Part shown: positions 45,713 to 57,250 of the stretch, one piece after another
Position numbering within the stretch: the first letter of the stretch is position 1
Layout: the number at the start of each line of letters is the position of its first letter
NCBI RefSeq assembly: GCF_010093535.1
Contig: NW_022985162.1
Location: forward strand, 2,144,637 to 2,208,636
From: Lindgomyces ingoldianus
Taxonomy: Eukaryota > Ascomycota > Dothideomycetes > Pleosporales > Lindgomycetaceae
Direction: 5' to 3'
Length of the DNA: 64,000 nt
Notes under the pieces: generated by a model
What the model was told of the DNA's origin: nothing
The model's input: the letters and a program-made list of their open reading frames with translations, nothing else
Database searches by the model: none
Made by a program: the position numbers and the translations under genes

Positions 45713-47305
45713 ATGCCGAATGATATTGATAATGCGCAGGTTCGACTCGTAGAGGAGTATCTCGAACCAGAGCCGGCAAAGATCAGCCCTGGAGAGTATG
45801 TCAGGACTCGAATCTCGACTCTGCGACCGCCGATGAGCAAGGTCGCAAATCCATTCACTCTTCTAGCAAGCTTGAACCGCACCCAATGGCTCTTCTTTCT
45901 AGTATGAATTTGTCGCTGCACCATATCTACGATATAATAACAATCTATAGTGCGCATTCTCAAGCTGGACATGGGACGCCTTTGACTTCTTCACTGTCAG
46001 TTTGACTGTCCAACCACTGGCCAAACAATTCGGCAAAACGAATGCCCAAATAACCTGGGGAATGACACTCGTTCTTATGCTGCGCTCCGTTGGCGCCGTC
46101 ATCTTCGGTCTCCTGTCCGACAGATATGGCCGTAAATGGCCATTCATCATCAACAACCTCCTATTCGTTGTTCTCGAACTCGGCACAGGTTTCACCTCCA
46201 CCTACGGTTCTTTCTTAGCATGTCGTGCTCTTTTCGGAATAGCGATGGGAGGCCTGTATGGGAATGCTGCAGCAACTGCGCTCGAAGATGCTCCATCTGA
46301 AGCGAGAGGAGTTCTCTCGGGGATTTTTCAGGCCGGTTATGCCTTTGGATACCTTCTTGCTACGGCGTTTTCGAGAGGACTGGTGAATACTACGGTATAT
46401 GGGTGGAGACCTCTGTTTTGGTTCGGCGCATGTCCACCGGTATTGATCATCGTGTTTCGATTGTGCTTGCCAGAGACGACGGCATATCGTGAACGGGCAG
46501 CAATCCGGAACTCGACGCACCATGCCACCAAGACGTTTTTAGAAGAGGGTCGACTTGCATTGAAGAACCATTGGCTGATGTTCGTATATATGGTGCTCTT
46601 CATGTCGGGCTTCAGTTTTATGGTCAGTGCCATTATCTCTAGACTATCTTCCAGTTTCCACTCACGATCCATCTACAGGGCCACGGATCCCAAGACCTCT
46701 ACCCCACTCTCCTCACGAACCAATTCGGATTCTCTCCCGACGCTCTCACCGTAACCCAAGTGGTCGCCAATCTCGGCTCCATCACCGGCTGTATAACCGC
46801 AGGTCACGTTTCCGAAATTTTCGGTCGTCGGCTTACCGTGATCGTTTATTGTGTTGTTGGTAGTGCGCTGATCTATCCCTATACATACGTCTCCACCACT
46901 GCAGTCATGGCTTCAGCCTTCTTCCTCCAATTCTGCATCCAAGGTGCATTCGGAGTTGTACCGTCGCACTTGACGGAGCTATCGCCTGGTTCGCTTCGCA
47001 CGTTCATGGTTGGAACGAGTTACCAGTTGGGAAATTTGGTGTCGGCTGCGAGCTCGACAATTGAGGCGACGATGGGGGAACGGTATCCCCTGCCACCAAC
47101 GAAGAAAGGAGTGAAGCGGTATAATTATGGCCTTGTGATTTGCATCTTTCTGGCCTGTTCCGTTGGTTTCACGTTAATTCTTACGTTGATTGGGCCGGAG
47201 AGGAAGGATGTGAGTCTGAAAGTGTTGCATCCGCCAGAGATTGAAGGCCATTCTGGACATAAAGAGAAGAATGTGGGAGACGTGGGGGCAAAAGAAAGTG
47301 TTTGA
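45713..47305 (+). CDS. JEN1-like monocarboxylate/carboxylic acid transporter (MFS)
   Basis: Proton-coupled plasma-membrane transporter of the major facilitator superfamily. Exons 45713-45901, 45951-46622 and 46679-47305 give 495 residues. The N-terminus is cytosolic. The first helix has FSSWTWDAFDFFTVSLTV, then the sugar-porter-like motif GLLSDRYGRKWPFI in loop 2-3 and ALFGIAMGGLYGNAAATALE. LPETTAYRER lies in the central loop. Helix VII reads GFSFMGHGSQDLYPTLL, close to the JEN1 signature N-x-x-S/T-H-x-S/T-Q-D-x3-T: the H-x-S-Q-D-x3-T core is kept, but Ser and Gly stand where Asn and Ser/Thr are expected. SEIFGRRLTVIV follows. The gene is intact although it lies among decayed genes. The substrate (lactate, pyruvate or another acid) is inferred from the family only. 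Confidence 0.9.
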
Positions 47306-48652
47306 TGAGAAGGCTTGAGTTGTGGGACCCACCTTAGGAAAATCAGGCGTTGACTCGTGATATCAGAATTAGGCAATGATCGAAAGGGTAGAGGATGTCG
47401 GCACACAAATTAGGATCGTACCGTGTTAACGCTGCAGGTAGGAGCAAAACCTCTCAAGTCAAGCCGAGAAATCCACTACCTGGTACGGCACTTAGCGCTT
47501 GATCACGCGAGAGGCAAGCACAGGTTTAGGTTTCTACTCTATGGTAGGGCTGTAGATGGCCAACATCCACGCCCTTTTTTTCACAGTCTCAGGCATCACT
47601 GACTCAAACATCTTGGCTTAGCTTCCAAAAAAGACACATATATTAATCTGTATGAGCCCCTCCCCTTCTTCTTATCCATGGGGACCTCTTTCCTGCCAAC
47701 GCGGCGTGCTATGGGTGGTTCTTCCATCACCCTGATCCGCCTTTGCCTTCTGCACATACTTCATCCCACGCAACGACAGGTGACGATCTTTTGGGCTCTG
47801 TAGTCGATAGTGGCGCAAGAAGGGACCTATAAAGAAAGGAATTACGTCAGCCAAAATTAACAAGGCGACTTCTAGGTTAGAAATATCCAGTCGATGTGAT
47901 CAACTTCTCCGAGTGGAGGGCTAGGCAGTCAAACGGCGCCATTCAAAATCCCACCATCCTTTATGGGATGTCCTCCTTCAATTCCATCCACCGACTGATA
48001 ATCATATTTGTTCTGAGGTCTGGCGAGGTGGTAGATTTGGGGTTGCGGGTGCCGCGGCGAGCAATCGATGTCGAGGGGTTGATGGTTTGGACTGAGACAT
48101 AAGGAGAGAGATGAGGTGGTCAGGGGCTTCAAGGTTGGATTAGCTAAACGCCCAAGTTTGTATGCTGATGAGACAGGCAGAGCGGTGTGTTTCTTGGGTT
48201 GGGAGGCAATCACGACCCAAGCCGGAAGGCTCTCTAGCTGCGAAGAAAGGCCTAAAGTTGGAATTGAAATGATTGTTAGACTTTGCATCAATATGCACAC
48301 CAGCTTTGGGGACTTAGAAAGTGTCACCCTCATCATTGTTCAAAGGTTGCTCATTATTCAGCTCAAGTAAAGGATGCACTCAGAGCAGTCCAACCAAGCC
48401 AGAACTGCTGATCGCTCCTCTTACCTTCGCGCCCAAAATCGAGCCAAAACACGCCAAGTGATGCTTCACAAACGGTCGCTATTCAAGCCATGGGGCACGT
48501 ATCGCTAGGAACATACCCAAATCCATCAATAAAATTCCGCCCGAGCTTCCAACCGCCAACTCAACATCGAGAACCTAGTAGCACTCTGAGGCCTTGTATG
48601 TGATAGATTTTATTTTCACCCCCTCATACTCACGATTCCCGCCCATCTCACA
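47306..48652. other. Intergenic 1.3 kb
   Basis: No supportable gene. Open frames at 47672-47863 and 47929-48336 (minus) show no motif. Confidence 0.4.
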
Positions 48653-49253
48653 TTACACCTCGACCGAACAATTCGCAGCGATATGCTCGTCGGTCTGCTG
48701 AATGACCTTCGCTTCATCTTGGGCTACAAACTTCGTCTCTGCGAAAGAGGAAGTGGTCAGGAGCTTCGGAAGTTAAGAGTTCGAAATGATTCAGAAAGCG
48801 GCCACGTTCTTGGGTCTAAGCATGACAGGCCATAACCCTCTTCATGGTATATCTCACAGTGGAGTTATGGCTATGTTTGCAGAAGTCACTTCTCAGGAGA
48901 ACCGTAAAGCAGAGTTCAGTGATCTCGTAGTGGTCGGGATCGGACCAGCCCATATACAGGCCGATGAAGGTGGCATCGCTGTGCGCTGTAGGGGCATCGG
49001 CAGTCTTGGTGCTAGTGATATGCTCTAATTGTTTGCCTTCACCGATTTCCTAGGACTTGAGAGGTTGACGAAGGAACTGAAAGGCATCCGTTGAAGAACC
49101 CTGAGACGTGCCCTTGTGGGCCGCATTTTGGAAGGCGCCTAAAATTGGAGTCAAGTTTTCGTATGCTTGGAACATACGGACTGGGATCTTACTATTGTAG
49201 ACCTTGTTGACAGCTTTGTGAGGCATTGCCATGATGGACTGGTCGGAAATCAT
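48653..49253 (-). pseudogene. Broken small ORF of unknown function
   Basis: From the ATG at 49253 one frame reads MISDQSIMAMPHKAVNKVYN and QFLRQPLKS, then a single TAG (49052-49050). It continues in the same frame with EIGEGKQLEHITSTKTAD and SDATFIGLYMGWSDPDHYE. After a likely intron with acceptor TTTCGCAG near 48740, a short exon reads ETKFVAQDEAKVIQQ, then HIAANCSVEV and stop at 48655-48653. The content looks coding and ends cleanly, so I think this is one small gene with a nonsense mutation, or a gene with an intron I failed to place over the TAG. The GLYMGWSDPDHYE phrase recalls dimeric ferredoxin-like (ABM/EthD) folds, only weakly. I do not recognise the family. Confidence 0.4.
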
Positions 49254-50058
49254 CGTTGTATCTGGGTCAAAATTGGAATATATTAAATGTGTTAAAATCG
49301 AATGATTTGGGGGTGAAATGCTTATACCGCCTTACTAACAGGAGGTCGAAATTAGCAGACGTGAAAGGAGGTGATCGGAACTAGGCAAGAAGAAGTGGCT
49401 TCCAAACCAACCCAAATTTTCATATTGATTTATGCGGACTGTGACAAGAACTAGCTCTAAACTACTATTAGCTAGTAAACTACCTTCCTTTTATAGATGT
49501 CGAAGTATTCATCCCTTCCCTATCCGACGTTTATTCGAGCGTGGAGCTCAATCAATGAAAGATTGAGCTTCTAGTTTCCTATTAGAGTAACACAAAGGTA
49601 AAACTTATCTAAGAACCTAAGTCTGGAGACTTGCGAATGGCTGGTTTCTTCCAAATGGCATGTGTCTAGAAGAACGAGCATGGCCCTTTCCGTGTAACCT
49701 AGTTCGTGTAGTAGTTCTTTAATCTAGGGACGTCGGTACTGCGAATCTGGCGAATAACTAGCAGACCGTACAGACGGAACGGTGACATAAGAAATGTAAC
49801 TTAAGTAATTTAAAGGAAGAAAGAGATGATGTAAAGACGAATACCTGCTGAATCAGAAAGTGACCAAGAGGAATGCAATATCAACAAGAAAAGGAAATCG
49901 CTCAACACCATAAAACACAACCATTGCTAAAAAATCCTTCTAACTCCCTCAACCTACGGCTGTTCAACCCAACCAGAGCAACCCCAAGCTGGGAAACTAA
50001 GAAATACTCAATATTCTTCCCTATGTTCACTGTTCTCTTCCCATCTCCTCGTCTTGCT
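49254..50058. other. Intergenic 0.8 kb, TA-rich
   Basis: Rich in CTAG/TTAG words (about 49440-49620), like the stretch near 15 kb. No gene supported. Confidence 0.45.
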
Positions 50059-50931
50059 TCAAAACAACAACCCCCCAAACAGCGCACCCCCCAAAAATCC
50101 CGCCGCAACCGGCGCTCCCAACCCCCCGCCGTATCCACGGCCATATGGCCTACCATAAGGGCCGGCAGGTCTCACAAACCTCGCATTGGGATCTGTATAC
50201 GGACCCTCTGCATACGGATTATATCCATACGCACCCCTCGGCACGGCCGGTCCATTCGGCGGCTCGATATACACATCTCTGCCCTGTGCATCCTTACACA
50301 AAAACTGCGGCTGACCCGTTTCCAGTGCACGCACCATAGCCTGTCTTGCCTGCATATGTGCCATATACGCCCTCCTTTCCTGCTCCTCGCGTTCTCGGCG
50401 TTGGGCCTCACGTTGCTCATGCGTAGTCGCCGTAAGCTTATCCTTCATCTTCCTCCCGAACTTATGAATCCCCTTTGGTTTCCCTTCTCCTCCCCCTCGG
50501 GGTGGAAGCTGCGCGCCCGCGCTATGGTGATGCCCATGCCCCTCATCATCCGAGCTCTCCGCCGCCAAATCATCCATCGTCATCGTCCGCCTCATCCTCC
50601 CATGCTCCTTCCTTTCCTCCGGACTTAGCGTGCTGAGGTACTCGTCGTCATCGTACGGATGCACCCATATTGAGCGCGGTGGACTCGCTTTCGTGTCGAC
50701 GAAGAATTGGTGTTGTTCTGTGGCGTCGAATTGACGGATCCAGCCTGGTGGCAGTGGCCGGTTTTCATCTTCCATGCTTCTGCGACGCTCTGGGGGGATT
50801 CCATTGCGGGCAGTGCGTGCAGCTAGAGAGTCGGTGGAAATGCGGGCTGTAGGGGTGGAAGAGCCTATTGCGGATTCATAGGAGGGTGGGGCGTCTGCGG
50901 CGTCTGGTGGTGGGGGGTTTGAAGTGGACAT
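50059..50931 (-). CDS. WW-domain protein with PPxY motif and Gly-rich C-terminus
   Basis: A single exon of 290 residues. The start MSTSNPPPPDAADAPPSYE holds a PPSY (PPxY) motif at about 15-18. A WW domain is at about 59-92 (RPLPPGWIRQFDATEQHQFF, with Trp64, Trp89 and Pro92). Then come an Asp/Glu/His-rich linker, a basic coiled stretch (HEQREAQRREREEQERRAYM) and a Tyr/Gly/Pro-rich region. The end is a hydrophobic Gly-zipper-like tail finishing GALFGGLLF. WW domains bind PPxY peptides, so self-association or competition for a Nedd4-type ligase is possible. The frame is open to 51090, but the extra N-terminal 53 residues look like translated leader and the MSTSNPPPP start fits better. Function is unknown; similar proteins are found in many Pezizomycotina. 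Confidence 0.8.
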   Translation of the reverse strand: MSTSNPPPPDAADAPPSYESAIGSSTPTARISTDSLAARTARNGIPPERRRSMEDENRPLPPGWIRQFDATEQHQFFVDTKASPPRSIWVHPYDDDEYLSTLSPEERKEHGRMRRTMTMDDLAAESSDDEGHGHHHSAGAQLPPRGGGEGKPKGIHKFGRKMKDKLTATTHEQREAQRREREEQERRAYMAHMQARQAMVRALETGQPQFLCKDAQGRDVYIEPPNGPAVPRGAYGYNPYAEGPYTDPNARFVRPAGPYGRPYGRGYGGGLGAPVAAGFLGGALFGGLLF

Positions 50932-51921
50932 ATGGGTTGAAAATGTGTGTAAAAGGAGTTTAGAGAGAGATTCGACTTTGAGAAATGAGGTTATGAAGCT
51001 TGGAAAAGAACAGAGAGTGACGTGAGACTTGCGGACTGAAGGAGCGAACGAACTGAAACAAACACTTATCGTGATATGGCATTGAAGCACAAGCGCAGGT
51101 ACAGCCCCGCCTACCTCATCCTTTGCTAATCACAGGTGGCGTTAGTACTGTTGGAGTCAAATCACGAGCGGCGTTCGCACGTTGATGACGTTCCTGGACA
51201 TATGGGGCTGTGTAAATTCCTTGCTTCATGGAATCAAACAAAACCTCGGACCTTCTGGACGCTGCTAGACCTCAGGAGCTTGCCACCGCCACATGGTGTC
51301 GACAGCTATTTGGAAACACGTTGGAAAAGTTCGGACGGGAATAATTATGGTGTCTCCTGGACGCCTGAGGTTTCACTCTGGCACGATTTTGCTTGCGGAT
51401 ACGACTAGTGTAAGTTACTCAGAATAGCCTGATCGGATTGATGGCTGTGTGAGTGTTGGCCTTTGAATTATCTCCACCGTTCAAAATCGGGTCCGAAGAG
51501 GCATTGAAAAAGACAATTGATTGCACTAAAGCCAAGATTTTACCCCTGGCTTTTCAATGCGCTCTATCTTATCCAAACATTACAGCTCCATACTCCGCGA
51601 CCCCGTGCATTCTCCACAACCTGGGGCCGATCAACTGAATCCCAGGCCCAAGGAGTTTCAATCTCCAAACGCCATGCTCATTGCTGAGCAAATTGTTTGA
51701 TGACTAACAGGAATCTATGTTGAATTGACTCGGGAAAAGCCTTTCCATCAGATGAATGCTAGAAAAACTTTTGAGAGGTATCATTGGTATATCCCCCATC
51801 CCGACGCCGAACTTGTTGAAAGACGAATTTTACCCGCCAAATATGCATGTCATATCATCATTAGGTTTTCTTTATGGATGAAGTTGATTCAATCCACACA
51901 TGCACAAACATAATCGTACAC
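50932..51921. other. Intergenic between WW-domain gene and SAM synthetase
   Basis: The two flanking genes both lie on the minus strand. No supportable gene in this stretch; it includes the WW gene promoter and the SAM synthetase 3' end. Confidence 0.45.
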
Positions 51922-53388
51922 TTAGAGTCTCAAGACCTTGGGTTTCTCCCAAGTGAAGTCCTGGTTGGTGAAGTGGCCGTTCTTGGCCGTCTGGTTGTAG
52001 ATGGGGTTCGTGAGGTCGAGTTCCTTCACAATAACACCGGGACGCAGATCGAAGTTCTTGTGGATAACCTCAACGAGTTCCTCAGAGGTCTTATCCGAGG
52101 TGCCGTAGGTTTCGACGAAAAGAGAGAGAGGTTCCGAAACCCCAATGGCATATGACAACTGAACGAGAGCGCGACGAGCTAGCTTTGCGTTAACAAGCGA
52201 CTTGGCGATCCAGCGCGCAAGGTACGCGGCAGAGCGGTCGACCTTGGAGTAGTCCTTGCCGGAGAAAGCGCCACCACCGTGGGCTCCCCAACCTCCGTAG
52301 GTGTCGACAATGATCTTACGACCAGTCAAACCGGCATCACCCTGGGGACCGCCAATGATAAAGAGGCCTGAGGGTTGAATCTGGGGAATGTTAGACGTTA
52401 GCTATCGGGTATGTTGATTCGACGTACGTGGTAGACGGTCCTGTCGTCAAGGTACTTGGCGGGAATGACCTTCTTGATGATCTTCTCCTTGATCTCCTTT
52501 CGGAGCATTTCGGTGGAGATGTCCTCGCTGTGTTGAGCAGAAACGACAACAGTGTCCACACGGAGAGGGACGACGGCACCACCATCGTGTGCGTACTCGA
52601 CGGTGACTTGGGTCTTAGTGTCTGGTCGCAGCCATGGCAGGCTGCCATCATTACGAGCTTCCTTCATGGCAGAGTTGAGCTTGTGGGCAAGAATAAGGGT
52701 CAACGGCAACAGCTCCGGAGTCTCGTCGGTAGCATATCCGAACATGATACCTTGGTCACCAGCGCCGAGCTTCTCGAGCTCCTCATCGTAGTGGAGACCT
52801 TGGGCAATGTCCGGGGACTGCTGCTCGATGGCAACAAGGACATTGCAGGTCTTGTAGTCGAAGCCCTTCTCTGAGTGGTCGTAGCCAATGTCCTTGATGG
52901 CGCCACGGATGATCTTCTGGTAGTCGAGATGGGCCTTGGTCGTGATTTCGCCGAAGACCATGATCATGCCAGTCTTAGCGGCCGTCTCACAGGCGACCTT
53001 AGAGAAGGGATCCTCTTTGAGACAGGCATCGAGGATAGCGTCGGATACTTGATCGCTGCAGAGACATGTCAGCTGAAAATTTGGAGAGTAATAGTGCTAT
53101 GACCACCAACAGGCCAAGAAAAGAAAACCAAAGCCGGGATACGAATTTCCGCATGGACGGTGCGGTGTTTTTCGGAGGATCGAGGTTCGGAAGCTGGAGT
53201 GTGCGAACGGGGGCCGCGTGGATGTGGGACTTACCAGATCTTGTCCGGGTGGCCTTCGCCGACAGACTCAGAGGTGAAGAGAAAAGTGCCCTGAGAACAG
53301 TGATTAGCACGGGGCGGGGTCAAAGAAGGGGGGTTTTGGGGAGTACCTTAGTGTCGGTGACGGGCTTAACTCCGTTTGTAGCAGTCAT
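51922..53388 (-). CDS. S-adenosylmethionine synthetase (methionine adenosyltransferase)
   Basis: Makes S-adenosylmethionine from methionine and ATP, the main methyl donor, in the cytosol. Exons 53347-53388, 53290-53235, 52428-53055 and 51922-52380 give 394 residues, the normal length. Signature motifs: [20 protein letters not shown] (ATP-binding, with His-Pro-Asp-Lys), the [15 protein letters not shown] loop, [40 protein letters not shown], and the phosphate-binding [20 protein letters not shown]. The end is [11 protein letters not shown]. The first exon codes only 14 residues. It stands divergently from the GPN3 gene with 389 bp between the starts. Confidence 0.97.
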
Positions 53389-53777
53389 TGTTGCGGTCAA
53401 GGAACGAAGGCAATAAGTGCTAGTATAGGACTTGCGACCAAGTGAGAAGAAGGAGGAGGGGATATGAGGGTGAAGCTGCGGTGGGGAGTCGAGGCGGGTG
53501 TTGGTTTTAAAAGCGGAGAGAGACGACGCGGACTGAGTCTTTATGAGGGCAATTGCCGAAAAAACGTGCTCCGGAACTGCGCCAGGGCCGACTTCGCCCA
53601 AGCACGTCAGTTCTTCACCGCCGAATGGCGCCGGGCTGTGATAGGCTCCCCACCCGCGCGGCCCTGCCTGGCATTCCCGGCAGAAAGCACTAACACCGCA
53701 GGCGCGACTCAGAATTTCTTGCAAACTCCCCGAGCCCGCCGCACAAGACGCCAACCACAGCAACTGCAGCCGCAGCC
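53389..53777. promoter_or_regulatory. Divergent promoter, SAM synthetase / GPN3
   Basis: 389 bp between the two starts, GC-rich on the GPN3 side, with no TATA box I would trust. Both neighbours are housekeeping genes, so a shared constitutive promoter is likely. Confidence 0.5.
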
Positions 53778-54745
53778 ATGAGCAAGTTCGGTGTCCTGGT
53801 CATGGTATGGTGGCCTCCAGATATCAAGCTGTATATCCATATATATATTATGTGACTGAAATTCCGCAGGGCCCAGCCGGTGCGGGCAAGTCTACCTTCT
53901 GCACCGCCTTGATCCAGCACCTGCAGAACAACAAACGCCCGTGCTACTATGTGAACCTCGACCCTGCCGCCGAGGACTTTGCCTTCGAGCCCGATATCGA
54001 CATCAAAGACCTAATAAGCCTGGAGGATGTCATGGAGGAAATGAGCCTGGGCCCGAACGGCGGTCTGATATACTGCTTCGAGTTCTTGCTGGAGAACCTT
54101 GACTTTCTCACCGAGCCGCTCGCCGAGGTCACCGAGGACTACCTGATCATTTTCGACATGCCGGGCCAGATTGAGCTCTACACCCATGTTCCCATCCTCC
54201 CAGAGCTGGTGAAGCACCTGATGCGTGGCTCGCTGAACATCAATATGTGTGCTGCATACCTTCTCGAGTCCACATTCATCATCGACCGACCTAAATTCTT
54301 CGCGGGAACGCTTTCTGCGATGAGCGCTATGCTGATGCTTGAAATGCCGCATGTCAACATCTTGAGCAAGATGGACCTGATTAAAGGCCAGGTCGCGAAG
54401 CGAGATCTTAAACGGTTCCTAAACGCCGACGCCGAACTGCTGGAAGACGACCCCGCCCACAAGGTGGTGGGGGAGGGTGAACAGGCAAATGCGGGCGGCA
54501 ATCCTGCATCAACCAAGAACCTGATGGGTGGCACATCGTTCAACCGCTTAAACAAAGCGGTAGCGCAGCTCATCGACGACTTTAGCATGGTGTCCTTCCT
54601 CAAACTAGATGCCCAGGACGAAGACAGCGTTGGCGCAGTTCTAAGCTATATCGATGATGCTATCCAGTTCCATGAAGCGCAGGAGCCCAAAGAACCACGA
54701 GATGACATCGACACAGATATTATGGAGTCCGCAATGGATCGATGA
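53778..54745 (+). CDS. GPN-loop GTPase 3
   Basis: Essential GTPase that works with GPN1/GPN2 in assembly and nuclear import of RNA polymerase II. Exon 1 (53778-53804) codes nine residues, MSKFGVLVM; exon 2 (53870-54745) starts exactly at the P-loop [10 protein letters not shown] (residues 10-19), giving 300 residues in total. Other motifs: [20 protein letters not shown], the family-defining GPNGGL loop at 70-75, [13 protein letters not shown] (G3), and NILSKMDLI with Lys-Met-Asp as G4. [20 protein letters not shown] closes the fold. GPN3 rather than GPN2 is suggested by [12 protein letters not shown] and by the short N-terminus. The C-terminal 20 residues are acidic. Confidence 0.93.
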
Positions 54746-55356
54746 GCATCCGATTGGCTGCTCTCTGCATTTGAGGCGTGCCTAGATGAGCTTTTTTGGT
54801 GGTTCGAGCATTTGTAGGCGTTATGGGAGATTGTAACCTGACGACTGAAAAAGGCTAGGTATTGACGTTTGGCCTAGTTTGGAAAACGAGACGAAACGAT
54901 TTCGATGAAACATGATACCCAGAGTAGATTTGCGAGAAAGGCCCATAACACCCGACCGTTGGAGTTGAACATCGCTCAAATCTCCTGATCGCTTGCTCCA
55001 GCGCCCTTTCTTCCCTTGGATCAGCCTTTCTGATCCAGAATTATATTGAGTTGAGATGATTGGCCACAGAATTTTCGCACTAGCGGGGCATGCCTTCCTG
55101 CAGCTCATCGCCAGAATCCAACTACTCCTGCACCATTTTCTTACTTCTTGTATTTCCCTCATCACAAGACGCTTCTTTTTATGTAATGGAGGGGTAAGAA
55201 AAATTGCCTGGTGAACCATGATAACTGAATTGTGCTGTGAACGGTCAAGACTCTGAAACCACGCACGGTCACGCTATCGTTCGTCACCAGCGCTGATTCC
55301 TTCACTGTTCAGCCCTACCCGTTAACTCCATTTTATTGTCTTGGATCTTGGCGATC
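54746..55356. other. Intergenic between GPN3 and Rtg2-like genes
   Basis: No gene supported. It holds the GPN3 3' end and the promoter of the next gene. Confidence 0.45.
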
Positions 55357-57250
55357 ATGACGGCAGCTGGGAAAACGCAGTACTACCATGGTTTGGTGGA
55401 CATGGGAAGGTAAGACAGTCTTCTTGACTCCCTCAACTATTTGCCCTTTCATTATCATAGTTTCACTCCTCACGCCACCAAGCTATGCGTTTGTTTATTT
55501 CCTGTAGCCTATACTCGGGATCTTCATACCCCTACATACTTCCCTTCAGTATGCTGCCACTATTCGGACAACCATAGAGGACCCAAGTTTAGTTGACAAC
55601 GCCACTAGCAATGGCATTCGATTCTCCATCACAGACCTTTCTCCCCCAACCCAACGTATTCTCCCCACCGTCTATCTTGACAGGGCAGGCATATCCCTCT
55701 ACGATGCACAATGGGAAGCAGGGAAACCAGTTCCTATCCCTTCGTCAATCATTAAACAAACCATTCAAGCACTCCTTCGTTTCAAGGCAACGTGCCAGGA
55801 CTTTCGTGTCCCCCAAAGTCAGATCCGCATTGTAGCAACCGAAGCGACGCGCAAGGCCCAAAATTCTGCCGAATTTCGCTCTCAAATCAAAGATGCAACT
55901 GGATGGACTGTCGAACTCCTCCCAAAAGAAATGGAAGGCCGGATCGGAGCTTATGGAGTTGCAAGCTCCTACGACCAAGTTCGGGGTCTGGTCATGGACC
56001 TTGGTGGAGGGAGTACGCAAATCACGTGGATGGTGACAACAAATGGCGAGGTGAAGATGAGCGAAAAAGGCAGTGTGAGTTTGCCGTATGGCGCTGCAGC
56101 TTTGGTCAAGCATCTTGAAGCATCTGGCCAGCATGGTGACAAGTTCAAGGAATTTGAGAAAGATGTGGTCAAAGACTTGAAAGATGCGATAAAAGAGATT
56201 GCGATTCCCGAAGAGCTGATGAAGGATGCAAAGAAGGGCCTTTCACTCTACCTGTCGGGAGGAGGATTCAGAGGTTGGGGTTTCGTATTAATGAGCGAGC
56301 ATCCAATCCGCCCGTATCCGATTCCAATCATCAATGGGTTTCATGTCCATGAGCAGGCATTTCAAGATACGAATACGGTGACAATGGCTATCAAAAAGGT
56401 GGAGCAGGAAGAAACGCCTGAGATCTTCCGTGTCTCCGATCGGAGAGCAAGTCAAGTGCCAGCTGTGGCTTTCTTGGTAGAATGTCTATCTAAAGCACTA
56501 CCAAACATCAAAGGAGTCAACTTCTGTCAAGGAGGCGTAAGAGAAGGGATACATTATGCGGATCTAGGTGCTAGCCTTAGGAAGGAATATCCTCTAGCAA
56601 CAGCTACGAAGGCATACGCGGGGGAATCTGTGCAAGAGCTAGTTGACCTTTTGGTTGCGGCTACTGTGCCTTCACCTACGCCCAAGAATGAGGATGTATT
56701 TGATAACTCTCTTCTTGTCGCCTTCGTACAGGCAATGTATGTTCACGCCGCCTTCCCGAAGGATCTCTGCGCGGGGGCCGCCCTTCGAAGCACCACTACA
56801 GGAGTTTTCGCAGCAGTTCATGGAATCAGTCACCAGCAACGCGCATTCCTTGCACTCCTCCTCTGCGAAAGATACGGCGGATATGGCTCTATCAGCCCAA
56901 CTGAACAGGACTTCTACCGTCGCATCGTCCAGCTGCTGCCAGACGGCAAAGCGTGGTGGTGTATGTATGTTGGCCGCGTGGCTTCCGTTGTAGGAAGCGT
57001 CTACCCAGCTGGACTGGTTAGGGAGGAGAGACTGAAAGTAAATGTGCAGTGGGTAGCAAAAAAGGATAAGGAGGTGTTGTGCATTGACTTTGACTTCGTC
57101 GAGCCGATTGACGAGCTGGACGAAGGGCTTGCTGGATCGTTGGGAAAAGTGGAGAAAGCAGGGAAGAAGAAAAACTGGATTGACGGACATGGACATAGGG
57201 TTTTGGTGACGGTGAATGGGAGGGAGTACTCCGAAAAGGGGAGCCAGTGA
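55357..57250 (+). CDS. Rtg2-like Ppx/GppA family protein (retrograde regulator/exopolyphosphatase fold)
   Basis: Two exons (55357-55409, 55609-57250) give 564 residues. The start reads [20 protein letters not shown], the first phosphate-binding motif of the Ppx/GppA (actin/Hsp70-like) fold, split by the 199-bp intron. [18 protein letters not shown] follows, then [13 protein letters not shown] (about residues 146-158), the second phosphate motif. [18 protein letters not shown] and [17 protein letters not shown] come later. Rtg2 of yeast senses mitochondrial state and steers the Rtg1/3 factors; filamentous homologues are annotated as retrograde regulation proteins and are sometimes called exopolyphosphatases. 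Enzyme activity is not certain. No stops or shifts were seen. Confidence 0.9.
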
